From contig JBBDIM010000098.1 in the NCBI GenBank assembly GCA_040880405.1, positions 1 through 28,182 of the forward strand: 28,182 nt of DNA. Reading direction: 5' to 3'. Under the pieces are notes generated by a model. It saw only the letters and a list, made by a program, of their open reading frames with translations. It was not told where the DNA came from and searched no databases. Made by a program: the position numbers and the translations under genes. This document shows positions 15,732 to 24,347 of this stretch, piece after piece (the stretch's first letter is position 1; each line of letters begins with the position of its first letter). Source of the DNA: JBBDIM01 sp040880405. Lineage in GTDB: Bacteria; Planctomycetota; Planctomycetia; Pirellulales; Pirellulaceae.

Positions 15732-17768
15732 TCACTCGGCGAATGGCTCGTCCCGCTCCAGCCGCTGCTGGAACTCCATTTCTGTCAGGACCGGAACATT
15801 GAGCGATTCGGCCTTGGCCAGCTTGCTGCCCGCTTTTTCTCCGGCGACTACGTAGCTGGTTTTTTTGGAGACGCTCGACGATGGCTTCCCCCCTTCCCGC
15901 TGGATGAGCTCCTGGATTTCCTCACGCGTGTAGTGACTGAGGGTACCGGTGACGACAAAGGTAAGCCCGGCCAGCTTGCCTTCCGCGGCGGCCCGGGGTG
16001 GGGCGTTATGGTCCAGTTTGAGGCCGGCATCCCGCAGATCGGCGATCATCGCTTGGCCATACTCGCTGGCGAAGAACTCATGCACGCTGGCGGCGCTGAT
16101 CGGGCCGATATCGGGGACCTCGGCGATTTCTTCCTGGCTGGCCGCGATTAAGGCGTCGATCGTGCGAAAGTGGTCCGCTAGGCGGAAGGAAGTCCCACTG
16201 CCGACATGCCGGATCGAGAGGGCATTGAGCAGCCGAGCCATCCCCCGCTGTTTGCTCGCCTCGATCGCCTCGATCAACTTCTCGCTCGATCGCTTTCCCA
16301 TCCGCTCTAGCGACTGAACCTGTTCCGCTTCCAGGCGGTAGAGATCGCCATACCCTTGTACCAGTTTGGCCTCGACCAACTGATCGACCAGTTTGTCTCC
16401 CAGGCCGTCGATCTCCATTGCATTGCGGCTGGCGAAGTAGCGGACGCGTTCTCGGACTTGGGCGGGACACTCCTGCCAATTGGGACAGCGGATGTAGACG
16501 CCCCCTTCATCTTGGACCACTTCGGTTCCGCAGGAAGGACAGTGGGTGGGGAAGGGGAATTCCGGCAGTTCCTCTTCGCGGAGATGCTTTTCGACGCGGA
16601 CGATGTGCGGGATGATCTTGCCCGCCTTTTCGACCACCACGGTATCGCCGACTCGGACATCCTTGCGGCGGATTTCGTCGGCGTTGTGCAGGCTGGCGCG
16701 GGAAACGGTCGTCTGGGCCAGTTGCACTGGCTCGAGCTCCGCGACCGGGGTGATCGCCCCTGTTTTGCCGACCTGCACACGGATCTCGTTGAGCCGCGTA
16801 ATCGCCTCGTACTTCTCGAACTTGTAGGCGATCAGCCAGCGGGGGCTTTTGGACGTCGTCCCCAGCTCGTCTCGCAGGGCGAACTGATCGACCTTAAGGA
16901 CCAGGCCGTCCACCTCGAAGTCGAGATCGTGCAGCGACTCGACCAAGGTCTCGCAGTGCTCGATCGCCAGCTCGAAGTTCGCGAACGACTCGACATGCGG
17001 CGTCGGACTGAGCCCATAGCCCCGCAGCTCCTGGAGGAAGTCGATGTGCCGCTCGCTCTTGAGCCCCTCGGCATACCCAATCCCATGGCAAAACATCCGC
17101 AGCTTCCGTTTGGCACAAAGCTGCGAATCAAGCAAGCGGATACTGCCAGCGGTGACGTTGCGGGTATTTTTGTACGGCTCTTCCCCCTTCTCGACCTGCT
17201 GCTGGTTCAGGAGGACCAAGTCGGAATTGGTCATGTAGACCTCTCCCCGGATCTCCAGAACCGGGGGGATGTCGTCTCCGTGTAGCCGTAGCGGCACATC
17301 GGCGATGGTACGGACATTGTGCGTGATATCGTCCCCCACGGTGCCGTTGCCTCGGGTCACAGCCCGGACCAGGAGGCCGTTCTCGTACAGGACCGAGACC
17401 GCGACGCCATCGATCTTCAGTTCCACGACCCAGGCCGGGCTCGCCTCTGGCACCAGCTTGGTGACCCGGGCACCATACTTGCGAAGCTCCTCCAGGCTGT
17501 AGGTGTTGTCGATCGAGAGCATCGGAATCCGGTGCGACACCTGCTCCAGGTGCGGCACCGGCTGGTCGCCGAGACGCCGAGTGGGACTATCGGCCGTGAT
17601 CAGATCGGGATGCTCGGCCTCCAATTCGGCCAGTTCCTTGAGCAGGCGGTCGTACTCGAGGTCTGAAATCTCAGGGGCCGCCTCGACATAGTATTTCCGG
17701 TCGTGATACCGAATGGTATCGCGAAGCTCCTCTAGCCGCTTCGCCACCGACTGTCCGTCGCCCGCCAT
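15732..17768 (-). CDS. ligA: NAD-dependent DNA ligase
   Basis: The protein has 678 residues from the ATG at 17768 (MAGDGQSVAKRLEELRDTIRYHDRKYY). The frame is open to 17978, but the first 70 codons come from hairpin repeat D, so they are excluded. LigA seals nicks in replication and repair using NAD+. All domains are present in order: Ia (YHDRKYY, DLEYDRLLKEL), the adenylation domain with K118 in VELKIDGVAVS and PMLSIDNTYS, the OB fold (GKTGAITPVAELEPV, RKDVRVGDTVVVEKAGKIIPHI), the four-cysteine zinc finger (CPSCGTEVV...CPNWQECPAQ), HhH repeats (MEIDGLGDKLVDQL, IRHVGSGT, VPDIGPISA) and a BRCT domain (LAGLTFVVTGTLSHYTREEIQELI). Length and order are normal. The BRCT domain ends in VLTEMEFQQRL, as usual. 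Its promoter must lie in or beyond the repeat at 17804-17977. Confidence 0.97.
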   Translation of the reverse strand: MAGDGQSVAKRLEELRDTIRYHDRKYYVEAAPEISDLEYDRLLKELAELEAEHPDLITADSPTRRLGDQPVPHLEQVSHRIPMLSIDNTYSLEELRKYGARVTKLVPEASPAWVVELKIDGVAVSVLYENGLLVRAVTRGNGTVGDDITHNVRTIADVPLRLHGDDIPPVLEIRGEVYMTNSDLVLLNQQQVEKGEEPYKNTRNVTAGSIRLLDSQLCAKRKLRMFCHGIGYAEGLKSERHIDFLQELRGYGLSPTPHVESFANFELAIEHCETLVESLHDLDFEVDGLVLKVDQFALRDELGTTSKSPRWLIAYKFEKYEAITRLNEIRVQVGKTGAITPVAELEPVQLAQTTVSRASLHNADEIRRKDVRVGDTVVVEKAGKIIPHIVRVEKHLREEELPEFPFPTHCPSCGTEVVQDEGGVYIRCPNWQECPAQVRERVRYFASRNAMEIDGLGDKLVDQLVEAKLVQGYGDLYRLEAEQVQSLERMGKRSSEKLIEAIEASKQRGMARLLNALSIRHVGSGTSFRLADHFRTIDALIAASQEEIAEVPDIGPISAASVHEFFASEYGQAMIADLRDAGLKLDHNAPPRAAAEGKLAGLTFVVTGTLSHYTREEIQELIQREGGKPSSSVSKKTSYVVAGEKAGSKLAKAESLNVPVLTEMEFQQRLERDEPFAE

Positions 17769-17803
17769 GTCGCGCTTTCGTGTGTTTAGGTGATGAGACG
17801 GGA

Positions 17804-17977
17804 TGGAAACGCAGAGACGCCAGGACGCAGGGACGCAAAGAAATCCCATGGGCGCTCTTCGCGTCCTGGTGTCTTTGCGGCTTGGCGTTAAATGATTTCG
17901 ATTTCCGTCATGGCTGGTTGTCTTTGCTTTTTTTACAAGACGCGGAGGTTCCTGTGCTTTACGTCTCTGCGTTTCCA
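17804..17977. repeat. Hairpin repeat, family D (larger copy, before ligA)
   Basis: TGGAAACGCAGAGACG (17804-17819) is exactly complementary to 17962-17977. Inside it, CCAGGACGCA-GGGACGCAAAG pairs imperfectly with GCGTCCTGGTGTCTTTGCG. It shares the AAACGCAGAGACG arms with 2906-2973. It occupies the ligA leader. Confidence 0.85.
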
Positions 17978-18032
17978 ATACTTAAAATCGGAAGGACATT
18001 TCCCGGATGATTTGAACGACTCGCTCGCGTGA

Positions 18033-18413
18033 CTACTGGGCGCACTCTGGTTTGATGTTGAACTGAGCATTGTTGGCCGCGTTCGGTACAAGGCACAAAA
18101 ACTTCAGCGGCGTGGTGCCGCTGTTGCGAAACTGGTGGACTTCGTCTGGGGCGACATACACGACATCGCCAGCGCGAATCGGCTTCGGCTGATCCCCTTC
18201 CAGCACCTCGCCGTTGCCTTCGATCACAAACACCTCGTGCTCGTACGGATGGCTGTGATGCGGGGTGTACCCGCCGGGGGCGACTTCAAACTGCCGCATC
18301 GCGAACCCTGGGGCACCATCTTGCTGGGTAATCAATTGCCGAACCTGACAACCCTCAACCCCCGGCATCTCAACGCTTTGGGCCTGGGGTGTTTCGAAGT
18401 GCTGGACTTTCAT
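18033..18413 (-). CDS. Single-domain cupin (cupin_2)
   Basis: This 126-residue protein is a one-barrel cupin. Motif 1 is GYTPHHSHPYEHEVFVIEGNGEV, with the HxH and E expected to bind one metal ion, and motif 2 is DVVYVAPDEVHQFRNSGTTPLKFLCLVP, with the last metal histidine. No substrate can be named; such proteins act as dioxygenases, isomerases or sugar and small-molecule binders. GAAGGA ten bases before the ATG is a good ribosome site. It lies upstream of ligA on the same strand, but repeat D lies between them, so cotranscription is doubtful. Confidence 0.88.
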   Translation of the reverse strand: MKVQHFETPQAQSVEMPGVEGCQVRQLITQQDGAPGFAMRQFEVAPGGYTPHHSHPYEHEVFVIEGNGEVLEGDQPKPIRAGDVVYVAPDEVHQFRNSGTTPLKFLCLVPNAANNAQFNIKPECAQ

Positions 18414-18482
18414 GGGGATCCTTCGCCAAAGGGCTGGAAGACAAATTGCTAAATGGACAGCGTCAACGGCAACGAGTTTTCT

Positions 18483-18642
18483 ACCACGAAATACACGAAT
18501 GACACGAAAGTAGGAGGTGACTCACGGGGAGATCATTTGCTCGACCGATCTTCCCGAATCGCCCGGGCAAGGGGAACGGTTTGAAGGCTCAAGTCCGGGG
18601 TTTTCGAGGGTTGCTTTTCGTGTCATTCGTGTATTTCGTGGT
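18483..18642. repeat. Inverted-repeat element, family C (copy 2)
   Basis: The same 27-bp arms as at 7398-7547 occur at 18483-18509 and 18616-18642, with an interior of about 106 bp that differs from copy 1 except for the GGGTTGC next to the right arm. It lies between the cupin and the small membrane protein. Confidence 0.9.
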
Positions 18643-18675
18643 TGATCCTTCGTATTTGAACCTGACGCTGTTCAG

Positions 18676-19026
18676 CTAAGGGTTGGATGAATCGGAATCC
18701 GACTCGGTGGGCGGGTCACCGTCCGGTTTTTTGGTTGCGGGCCGCTTTTCGTTACCTCGGTTGGCCCGACGTTGCCAGAAGTCGTCGGTGGTGATCGCGC
18801 CGACGGTCAGAATGGTGAGCAACCCGAGCTCCACGGCCAGGATCGTGAGGCCATGCTGTTCGAACAGGGCGAGCAAGCCGCCCCCTTCCGCGAGACTGGT
18901 CCCGGCCGGGTCTTCCAGCAGGCGGATGGTCATCAAAACGTATTGCGTCGCCGAGAGCACAAACACCACGCCAACCACCATTAAGGCGACATAGAAGGGG
19001 TTCGACATGGTTTGGCTGCGTGACAT
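18676..19026 (-). CDS. Small two-helix membrane protein of unknown function
   Basis: This 116-residue protein has two likely membrane helices (about residues 11-33, FYVALMVVGVVFVLSATQYVLM, and 58-80, LTILAVELGLLTILTVGAI), joined by a small loop with acidic and glycine residues. A hydrophilic, charged tail follows (ANRGNEKRPATKKPDGDPPTESDSDSS). The start could be 19026 (MSRSQT) or 19008 (MSNPFY); neither has a ribosome site. I recognise no family; the hydrophobic layout and lack of a competing frame support a real gene. Confidence 0.65.
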   Translation of the reverse strand: MSRSQTMSNPFYVALMVVGVVFVLSATQYVLMTIRLLEDPAGTSLAEGGGLLALFEQHGLTILAVELGLLTILTVGAITTDDFWQRRANRGNEKRPATKKPDGDPPTESDSDSSNP

Positions 19027-19065
19027 TTGGTTGGATTAAGTATTGGAAAAGGAACGGACTCTCGT

Positions 19066-19220
19066 GGTAGAGTGGGTGGAGTCCTCGGAACCCACCGTCG
19101 CCAACCAATTTTGTGGTGGTAAAACGGATTGGGTTCCCATAAACATCTTCGACGTGCGCTGGCAATTCGACCCGCGGACCAACGGTGGGTTCCGGCCTAT
19201 CGGCCTGCACCCACCCTACC
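19066..19220. repeat. Inverted-repeat element, family H
   Basis: The left arm 19066-19098 (GGTAGAGTGGGTGGAG...GGAACCCACCGT) and the right arm 19182-19220 (ACGGTGGGTTCC...GCACCCACCCTACC) are imperfect inverted copies around an 83-bp centre. It is a single copy in the window but has the same design as the other elements. Confidence 0.75.
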
Positions 19221-19237
19221 TTTTCCGCGCGAAAACG

Positions 19238-19340
19238 CGTCGTAGCTACGCTTGCAAAAGCGTGGGGGAAGTGCTCACCCACGCCGCCTCTGGGACAGCG
19301 CAACCCACACTTCTCCCACGGTCTTGGCGACCGTACCTAC
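19238..19340. repeat. Two family A hairpin copies in opposite orientations
   Basis: 19241-19288 is the reverse complement of the 15079-15127 copy (CGTAGCTACGCTTGCAAAAG then CGTGGGGG), and 19308-19340 is a GGTC-stem variant (CACTTCTCCCACGGTCTTGG then CGACCGTACCTAC). The remainder of the gap before uvrA shows nothing else. Confidence 0.82.
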
Positions 19341-19493
19341 CTCGGAGTCCGCCCCTCCCGCCCAATCAATCTACCGCACCCCCCGCAAAGCGGCAAGTTC
19401 CCAGGCACCGCTCCCCCGGTATTCCCGGCCTACCGGCGGACATAGAATAAAGGGTTTGCCCTGTACCTTTCCTTCGACCCTGGGGAAACCCAA

Positions 19494-22370
19494 TTGCCGA
19501 AACCTCATATCGAAGTCCGAGGCGTCGAGGTCCATAACCTGAAGAAGGTGGACCTCGACATCCCGCATCGTGAACTGGTAGTGTTTTGCGGCGTGAGCGG
19601 CAGTGGCAAGACCAGCATGGCGCTCGATACGCTGTACGCCGAAGGTCAGCGCCGCTACATCGAAAGCTTTTCCGCTTACACGCGGCAGTTTCTCGATCGT
19701 CTGGAAAAGCCAGAAGCAGAGCGGATTGAGAACATCCCGCCGGCGCTCGCGGTAACCAAGGTGAACGACACCCGGTCGAGCCGCTCGACTGTCGGGACGG
19801 CGACCGAAACGACCGACTACCTGCGGCTGTTGTTTTCGAAGATCGGGCGGATTCAGTGCCCTGGGTGTGGCCGCAATGTGGCGAAAGACACCCCCGCGAG
19901 CACCGCCGATCTGTTGCTGGGCCAGTTCACCGCGGGTCGGATGATGCTCGGCTTCCCGCTGAGCGTGGCCGACGCGGAAACCGCCGCCCAGACCCTCAGT
20001 GATTTGCAGGAGGAGGGCTTTCTTCGCCTGGTTGCCGGAGACCGCACAGTCCAGATCGGCAGTGGCGAGGACGCGGAACTAACCGCCTACATGACCGCGG
20101 GGCATTCGGTGACGGTGGTGGTCGATCGGCTGACGATGGAGAGCGTCAAACCGGAACGGCTGCGCGAGTCACTGGAAACCTGCTTCCTGCATGGCGAGGG
20201 GATCTGCCACGCCATGGTAGAGCAAGGGGCCGAGTCGAGCGAAACCGACGCGGGTGGCGAGCCCCGTGAGATCGATGGCCGAGCGTGGCGGAAGTTCTCG
20301 TTCAGCGGACAGCTCCGGTGCGAGCCGTGCGGGATCGACTTCATCGAACCGGAGCCGCGGCTGTTCAACTTCAATAGCCCCTTGGGTGCGTGTGTCGAGT
20401 GCGAGGGCTTCGGCAACATCATCGACATGGACATGGATTTGATTGTCCCTGACCGGCGGAAGTCGATCGCCGAGGGGGCGATCGCTCCGTGGAATACCCC
20501 CGCTTACAAGCATGAACTGGAAGAGCTGATTGCCCTGGCTCCCGACTACGACTTCCCGATCAACACCCCCTATCGCGACTTGACGCCGGAGCAGGTCGAC
20601 CTAATTGTCGAGGGGGTGCCGGAGCGGAACTTCGGCGGGCTCACGGGTTTCTTCGCCTGGCTGGAACGCCGCAAATACAAGATGCACATGCGGGTCTTTT
20701 TGAGCCGCTGGCGAAGCTTCCGGATGTGCGAGACCTGCCAAGGGACGCGGCTCAGGGCGGAGTCGCTCGCGGTACGAGTCGGCGGGCTGAACATCGCGGA
20801 GATGTCGCGAATGAAAATCGCGAACATGCGGCAGTTCTTCGACGAATTGCCGCTGTCGGATCACGAGGCCTCCCTTTGTCGGCAAGTCCTGCCGCAGATC
20901 TTGGCCCGCTTGCAGTACCTGAGCATCGTCGGCCTGGGGTATCTCACCCTGGAGCGGCCGCTGCGGACCGTGAGTGGTGGCGAGGCCCAGCGGGTAGCGC
21001 TCACCAGCACGCTCGGTTCAAGCTTGGTAAACATGCTGTACGTTTTGGACGAGCCCTCGGCCGGTTTGCACCCCAGCGATATCCGCCGCCTGGCCGATGC
21101 AATAGTCGAGCTCAAACAGCGGGGCAACACGGTCATCTTGGTGGAACATGAAGAGACAATGATCCGTCTGGCCGACCGAGCCGTGGAGTTTGGCCCAGGG
21201 GCCGGGGAACGAGGCGGTGAGATCATCTACAACGGCCCGCCGGACCAGTTGGCCGATTCGCCGGAGAGCTTGACCGGCGATTTTCTTTCCGGTCGCCGTA
21301 AGGTGGTGCGGACCGTCCGTCGCCGGGAAACGACCCATGGCCGAGTCCGGATCAAAGGAGCCAGGGGCAATAACCTGCGCGACCTGGAAGTGGAGTTTCC
21401 ACTAGGGGTGCTGTGCGTGGTGACCGGGGTGAGTGGCGCGGGAAAGAGCTCGCTGGTCGATCAAACGTTGTTTCCCGCCCTCTGTCGGCGGAAGCGGAAA
21501 GAGAACGTCACGAGCCTGCCGTACGACGATGTCTTCGGTGATGGGCAGATCGACGAGGTGCTGCTGGTCGACCAAGGGCCGATCGGGCGGTCTCCCCGGT
21601 CCAATCCGGTGACCTACATCAAGGCGTTCGACGAAATCCGCGCGGTCTTCGCCGCCACACTCCAGTCACGGACCCGGAACCTGACCGCCAGCCACTTCAG
21701 CTTCAACGTGCAAGGTGGCCGCTGCGATAGCTGCAATGGAGATGGGCACATCGCGATCGACATGCAGTTTCTCGCGGATGTCTACATGAAGTGCCCTGAG
21801 TGTAAGGGTCGGCGGTATAAGAAGGAGGTCCTGGAGGTGGTCTACCGCGGCAAAAGCATCGCCGAGGTGTTGGACATGACCATCCGCGAGGCGTTCGTCT
21901 TTTTCCGGGGGCAGCCCAAGGTTCAGGCGAAGCTGCAAAAGCTGATCGACGTGGGGCTCGACTACCTGCGGCTGGGGCAACCAGCCAACACCCTCTCTTC
22001 CGGCGAGGCGCAGCGATTGAAGCTGGCGGGGCATATCGCGAGTTCCAAGAAGGGGCGGATTCTGTTTATGATGGACGAACCGACCACCGGGCTCCACTTC
22101 GCCGATATCGTCCAACTGCTCGACTGTTTCGAGTCGCTACTACAGGTGGGGCACTCGCTGATTGTCGTGGAGCACAATATCCATATCATGATGGCGGCCG
22201 ATTACATCATCGACTTAGGGCCCGGCGCGGCCGACGAAGGGGGGCAAGTCGTCGCCACGGGGACCCCGGAGGAGATCGCCGATACCGAGGCCTCTGTGAC
22301 CGGGCAATATCTGCGCGAGGCCTTTCGCCAAGACGCACTCAAGCGGGAGCGAAACGGTGACTACAGCTAA
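19494..22370 (+). CDS. uvrA: UvrA-family excinuclease ATPase, divergent type
   Basis: The protein has 958 residues, starting at the TTG at 19494 (MPKPHIEVRGVEVHNLKKVDLDIP). UvrA proteins are two-headed ABC ATPases that find DNA damage and load UvrB. Head 1 has Walker A GVSGSGKT (33-40), LRTVSGGEAQRVAL and VLDEPSAGLHPSD; head 2 has GVSGAGKS near residue 645, NTLSSGEAQRLKL and MMDEPTTGLHFADI. Zinc modules are visible as CEPC...CVEC, CETC, and CDSC...CPEC (DSCNGDGHIAIDMQF). Departures from canonical UvrA: GVSGSGKTSMALDT for GLSGSGKSSLAFDT, VTKVNDTRSSRSTVGTATE for the usual IEQK..NPRSTVGT, and a serine in the second signature. These suggest a UvrA paralogue in place of the housekeeping copy. The next gene overlaps its last 14 bp. 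Confidence 0.9.
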   Translation: MPKPHIEVRGVEVHNLKKVDLDIPHRELVVFCGVSGSGKTSMALDTLYAEGQRRYIESFSAYTRQFLDRLEKPEAERIENIPPALAVTKVNDTRSSRSTVGTATETTDYLRLLFSKIGRIQCPGCGRNVAKDTPASTADLLLGQFTAGRMMLGFPLSVADAETAAQTLSDLQEEGFLRLVAGDRTVQIGSGEDAELTAYMTAGHSVTVVVDRLTMESVKPERLRESLETCFLHGEGICHAMVEQGAESSETDAGGEPREIDGRAWRKFSFSGQLRCEPCGIDFIEPEPRLFNFNSPLGACVECEGFGNIIDMDMDLIVPDRRKSIAEGAIAPWNTPAYKHELEELIALAPDYDFPINTPYRDLTPEQVDLIVEGVPERNFGGLTGFFAWLERRKYKMHMRVFLSRWRSFRMCETCQGTRLRAESLAVRVGGLNIAEMSRMKIANMRQFFDELPLSDHEASLCRQVLPQILARLQYLSIVGLGYLTLERPLRTVSGGEAQRVALTSTLGSSLVNMLYVLDEPSAGLHPSDIRRLADAIVELKQRGNTVILVEHEETMIRLADRAVEFGPGAGERGGEIIYNGPPDQLADSPESLTGDFLSGRRKVVRTVRRRETTHGRVRIKGARGNNLRDLEVEFPLGVLCVVTGVSGAGKSSLVDQTLFPALCRRKRKENVTSLPYDDVFGDGQIDEVLLVDQGPIGRSPRSNPVTYIKAFDEIRAVFAATLQSRTRNLTASHFSFNVQGGRCDSCNGDGHIAIDMQFLADVYMKCPECKGRRYKKEVLEVVYRGKSIAEVLDMTIREAFVFFRGQPKVQAKLQKLIDVGLDYLRLGQPANTLSSGEAQRLKLAGHIASSKKGRILFMMDEPTTGLHFADIVQLLDCFESLLQVGHSLIVVEHNIHIMMAADYIIDLGPGAADEGGQVVATGTPEEIADTEASVTGQYLREAFRQDALKRERNGDYS

Positions 22371-23265
22371 CCCAAGCGACCTACAAATCACGCAAGGCGT
22401 TACCTCCTCAATCGAGGCGGAAGTTCTTTTAGCTGGCGAACCGGCCCGGGTGGCCGAGTTACTAGGGGAGCGGTTTTACCTTACCGGGCCATTTAGCGAT
22501 TTGGCCCGCACGTTGCCGGTAAGGCACCGGTTTCTACCTCGGCCAGGCGAAGAGGTTTGGCGGGCACTCGTCCCCGATCCGATCCTCTGGGCACCCCGCA
22601 ACCCCGCCTACTACTGCATCCAGCGAGAAGCAGATACCACCGGTGCTCTGCGAGCCGAACATGGCATACCGATCACCCTGCGAGACCTCTATGCCCGAAA
22701 ACAAAGTTTTTATCTGGAGGGACGCCGCTGGGTGATGCGGGCCGGGGATGCGAGGTTACTATCGAGCGATTCCGTTCCCGCAGACGATTGGCGCGAGGCG
22801 GGTTTGACGATGATCACCGGCGGCGAAAGTCCCCCGTCGGCGCGAGCGTTGACGCGGCAAGGGATTACCTGGGTCGCTGATTTGCGGGCAATCAACTCGA
22901 CCGATGAAGTCGTCCGCTGGATTGACCCGTACCGCACCGAGGCCGCACTCACGGCGGTAGTCGTCGCGGAGGGAATCGAATTTACGGCGATCAAAAAAGC
23001 GTCGCCGCATTTGCTGGTTGGGCGGTTTTTTGATTCGGCCGACAATCCAGAGAATGCCAGCCGGGCAGACTTTCGCGTGGTGCGAAGGTCCGATTTGCCG
23101 CAGGCAATTCAGACTGCGGTTGCCGGGCCGCTGGTACTTGCGGACTCACTTGAATCGCCGGTTCTATCGCCGCCGGACTTACGCGTTGCGTGCGACCAGT
23201 TGCAGGCCGCGGTTTCCGGGTCGGGCAACTTGGCGGGGATTTGGATCATCGGAGAGGATCAATGA
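22357..23265 (+). CDS. Unknown protein between UvrA and an E1-like enzyme
   Basis: I recognise no family for this 302-residue protein. It starts at GTG 22357, overlapping uvrA by 14 bp, and its TGA overlaps the ATG of the E1-like gene (ATGA at 23262-23265), so all three are coupled in translation. Visible parts: an N-terminal region of beta character (QGVTSSIEAEVLLAGEPARVAELLGERFYLTGPFSDLARTLP), a tryptophan- and arginine-rich stretch (EEVWRALVPDPILWAPRNPAYYCIQREA, RRWVMRAGDARLL), and a second half that alternates short strands and helices (ALTRQGITWVADLRAIN, ALTAVVVAEGIEFTAIKKASPHLLVGRFFD). No signal peptide or membrane helix is seen, and cysteines are few (C-x-I-Q-R, RVACDQLQ). The tight operon suggests a shared task with one or both neighbours. 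Confidence 0.75.
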   Translation: MTTANPSDLQITQGVTSSIEAEVLLAGEPARVAELLGERFYLTGPFSDLARTLPVRHRFLPRPGEEVWRALVPDPILWAPRNPAYYCIQREADTTGALRAEHGIPITLRDLYARKQSFYLEGRRWVMRAGDARLLSSDSVPADDWREAGLTMITGGESPPSARALTRQGITWVADLRAINSTDEVVRWIDPYRTEAALTAVVVAEGIEFTAIKKASPHLLVGRFFDSADNPENASRADFRVVRRSDLPQAIQTAVAGPLVLADSLESPVLSPPDLRVACDQLQAAVSGSGNLAGIWIIGEDQ

Positions 23266-24320
23266 CGCAGCCAGCGGAGACCGCCGCGGACCCATCGCTC
23301 AAACGATATGAGCGGCAGATTAGCTACCCGGCCTGGGGCCGTGAGTCGCAAGAAAAGCTCTCTCGGTCGACCGCTTTGGTCGTTGGAGTCGGGGCCCTAG
23401 GTTCGGTGATCGCCAACACTTTGGCAAGGGCCGGGGTGGGGACACTGCGGATTGTCGATCGCGATTTCCTGGAGTGGAACAACCTCCAGCGGCAGGTGTT
23501 GTACACCGAGGAGGATGTCCGCAATCACCTGCCCAAGGCGGTGGTGGCAGAGCGACACCTGCGTGAGATCAATTCCGAGATCACCATCGAGGCGATCGTC
23601 GCCGATGTCGACTACGGCAACATCACGCAGTTGTGCGAAGGGGTCGACGTGATCGTTGACGGGACCGACAACTTCGAGATCCGCTTTCTGTTGAACGATG
23701 CTTCCCTCAAGTTCGGCATTCCCTGGGTGTATGGGGGTTGCCTGGGGGCGGAGGGTCAGACGATGACGATCCTGCCCGGCAAGACGCCCTGTCTCCGCTG
23801 CATCATCAGTGATGCCCCACCACCTGGCACCACCCCCACGTGCGATACGGCGGGGATCATGGCCTCGATCATCAATGTGATCGCGTCGATTCAAAGCTTG
23901 GAAGCGATGAAGATCATGGCGGGGCAGCTCGACCAGGTGAGCGGCACGTTGGACGTGATCGACCTATGGTACAACCGGATGCGGCCGGTGAAGCTGGGTG
24001 ACTCGGCCCAGTCGAAAACCTGCCCCGCATGCGGCCAAGGGGACTACGAATGGCTACGGGGTGAACGGGGCGGGCAATCGGCGATCCTCTGCGGCCGCAA
24101 CGCCGTGCAGTTGAGCTTTTCCCAGGGAGAGCCGGTCGATCTGCAGAGCCTGGCGAAGCAACTGGAAGCGGTGGGCAAGGTGACGGTCAACCCGTTTCTG
24201 CTGCGTCTGACGGTCGACGAGTACACCCTCACCCTGTTCCCAGATCGCCGCTGCATCGTCAGCGGCACGGACGACCCGGTGCAGGCGAGGGCGATTCATG
24301 CGCGGTATATTGGAAGCTAA
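23262..24320 (+). CDS. ThiF/MoeB/HesA-family E1-like adenylyltransferase
   Basis: The protein has 352 residues from the ATG at 23262; a longer frame starts at 23190 but would overlap the preceding gene. Such enzymes adenylate the C-terminal glycine of ubiquitin-like sulfur carriers (ThiS, MoaD) and may pass on sulfur. The nucleotide site is VVGVGALGSVIANTLARAGVGTLRIVDRDFLEWNNLQRQVLYTEEDV, with DGTDNFEIRFLLNDASLKFG further on. Zinc cysteines CLRCI and CPACGQGDYEW and a candidate catalytic cysteine in PTCDTAGIMASIINVIASIQSLEAMK are present. After the E1 core there is an extra domain of about 70 residues (LCGRNAVQLSF...VDEYTLTLFPDRRCIVSGTDDPVQARAIHARYIG), which is common on bacterial ThiF-like proteins. 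No ThiS or MoaD gene is in the window, so the carrier is unknown. It follows the unknown gene in an ATGA overlap. Confidence 0.9.
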   Translation: MTQPAETAADPSLKRYERQISYPAWGRESQEKLSRSTALVVGVGALGSVIANTLARAGVGTLRIVDRDFLEWNNLQRQVLYTEEDVRNHLPKAVVAERHLREINSEITIEAIVADVDYGNITQLCEGVDVIVDGTDNFEIRFLLNDASLKFGIPWVYGGCLGAEGQTMTILPGKTPCLRCIISDAPPPGTTPTCDTAGIMASIINVIASIQSLEAMKIMAGQLDQVSGTLDVIDLWYNRMRPVKLGDSAQSKTCPACGQGDYEWLRGERGGQSAILCGRNAVQLSFSQGEPVDLQSLAKQLEAVGKVTVNPFLLRLTVDEYTLTLFPDRRCIVSGTDDPVQARAIHARYIGS

Positions 24321-24333
24321 ACCGCCAAGTTTT

Positions 24334-24340
24334 GAGGGAG
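24334..24340 (+). promoter_or_regulatory. Ribosome-binding site for the DUF6868 gene
   Basis: GAGGGAG lies seven bases before the ATG at 24348 and is the strongest Shine-Dalgarno site in this part of the window. Confidence 0.7.
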
Positions 24341-24347
24341 ATTCGCC

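Noticed and set aside
16356..17285. Open frame of 309 codons on the plus strand
   Set aside because: It is entirely inside ligA on the other strand, where all ligase domains are intact.
17769..17978. N-terminal extension of LigA
   Set aside because: The 70 extra codons come from repeat D; LigA homology begins at the ATG at 17768.
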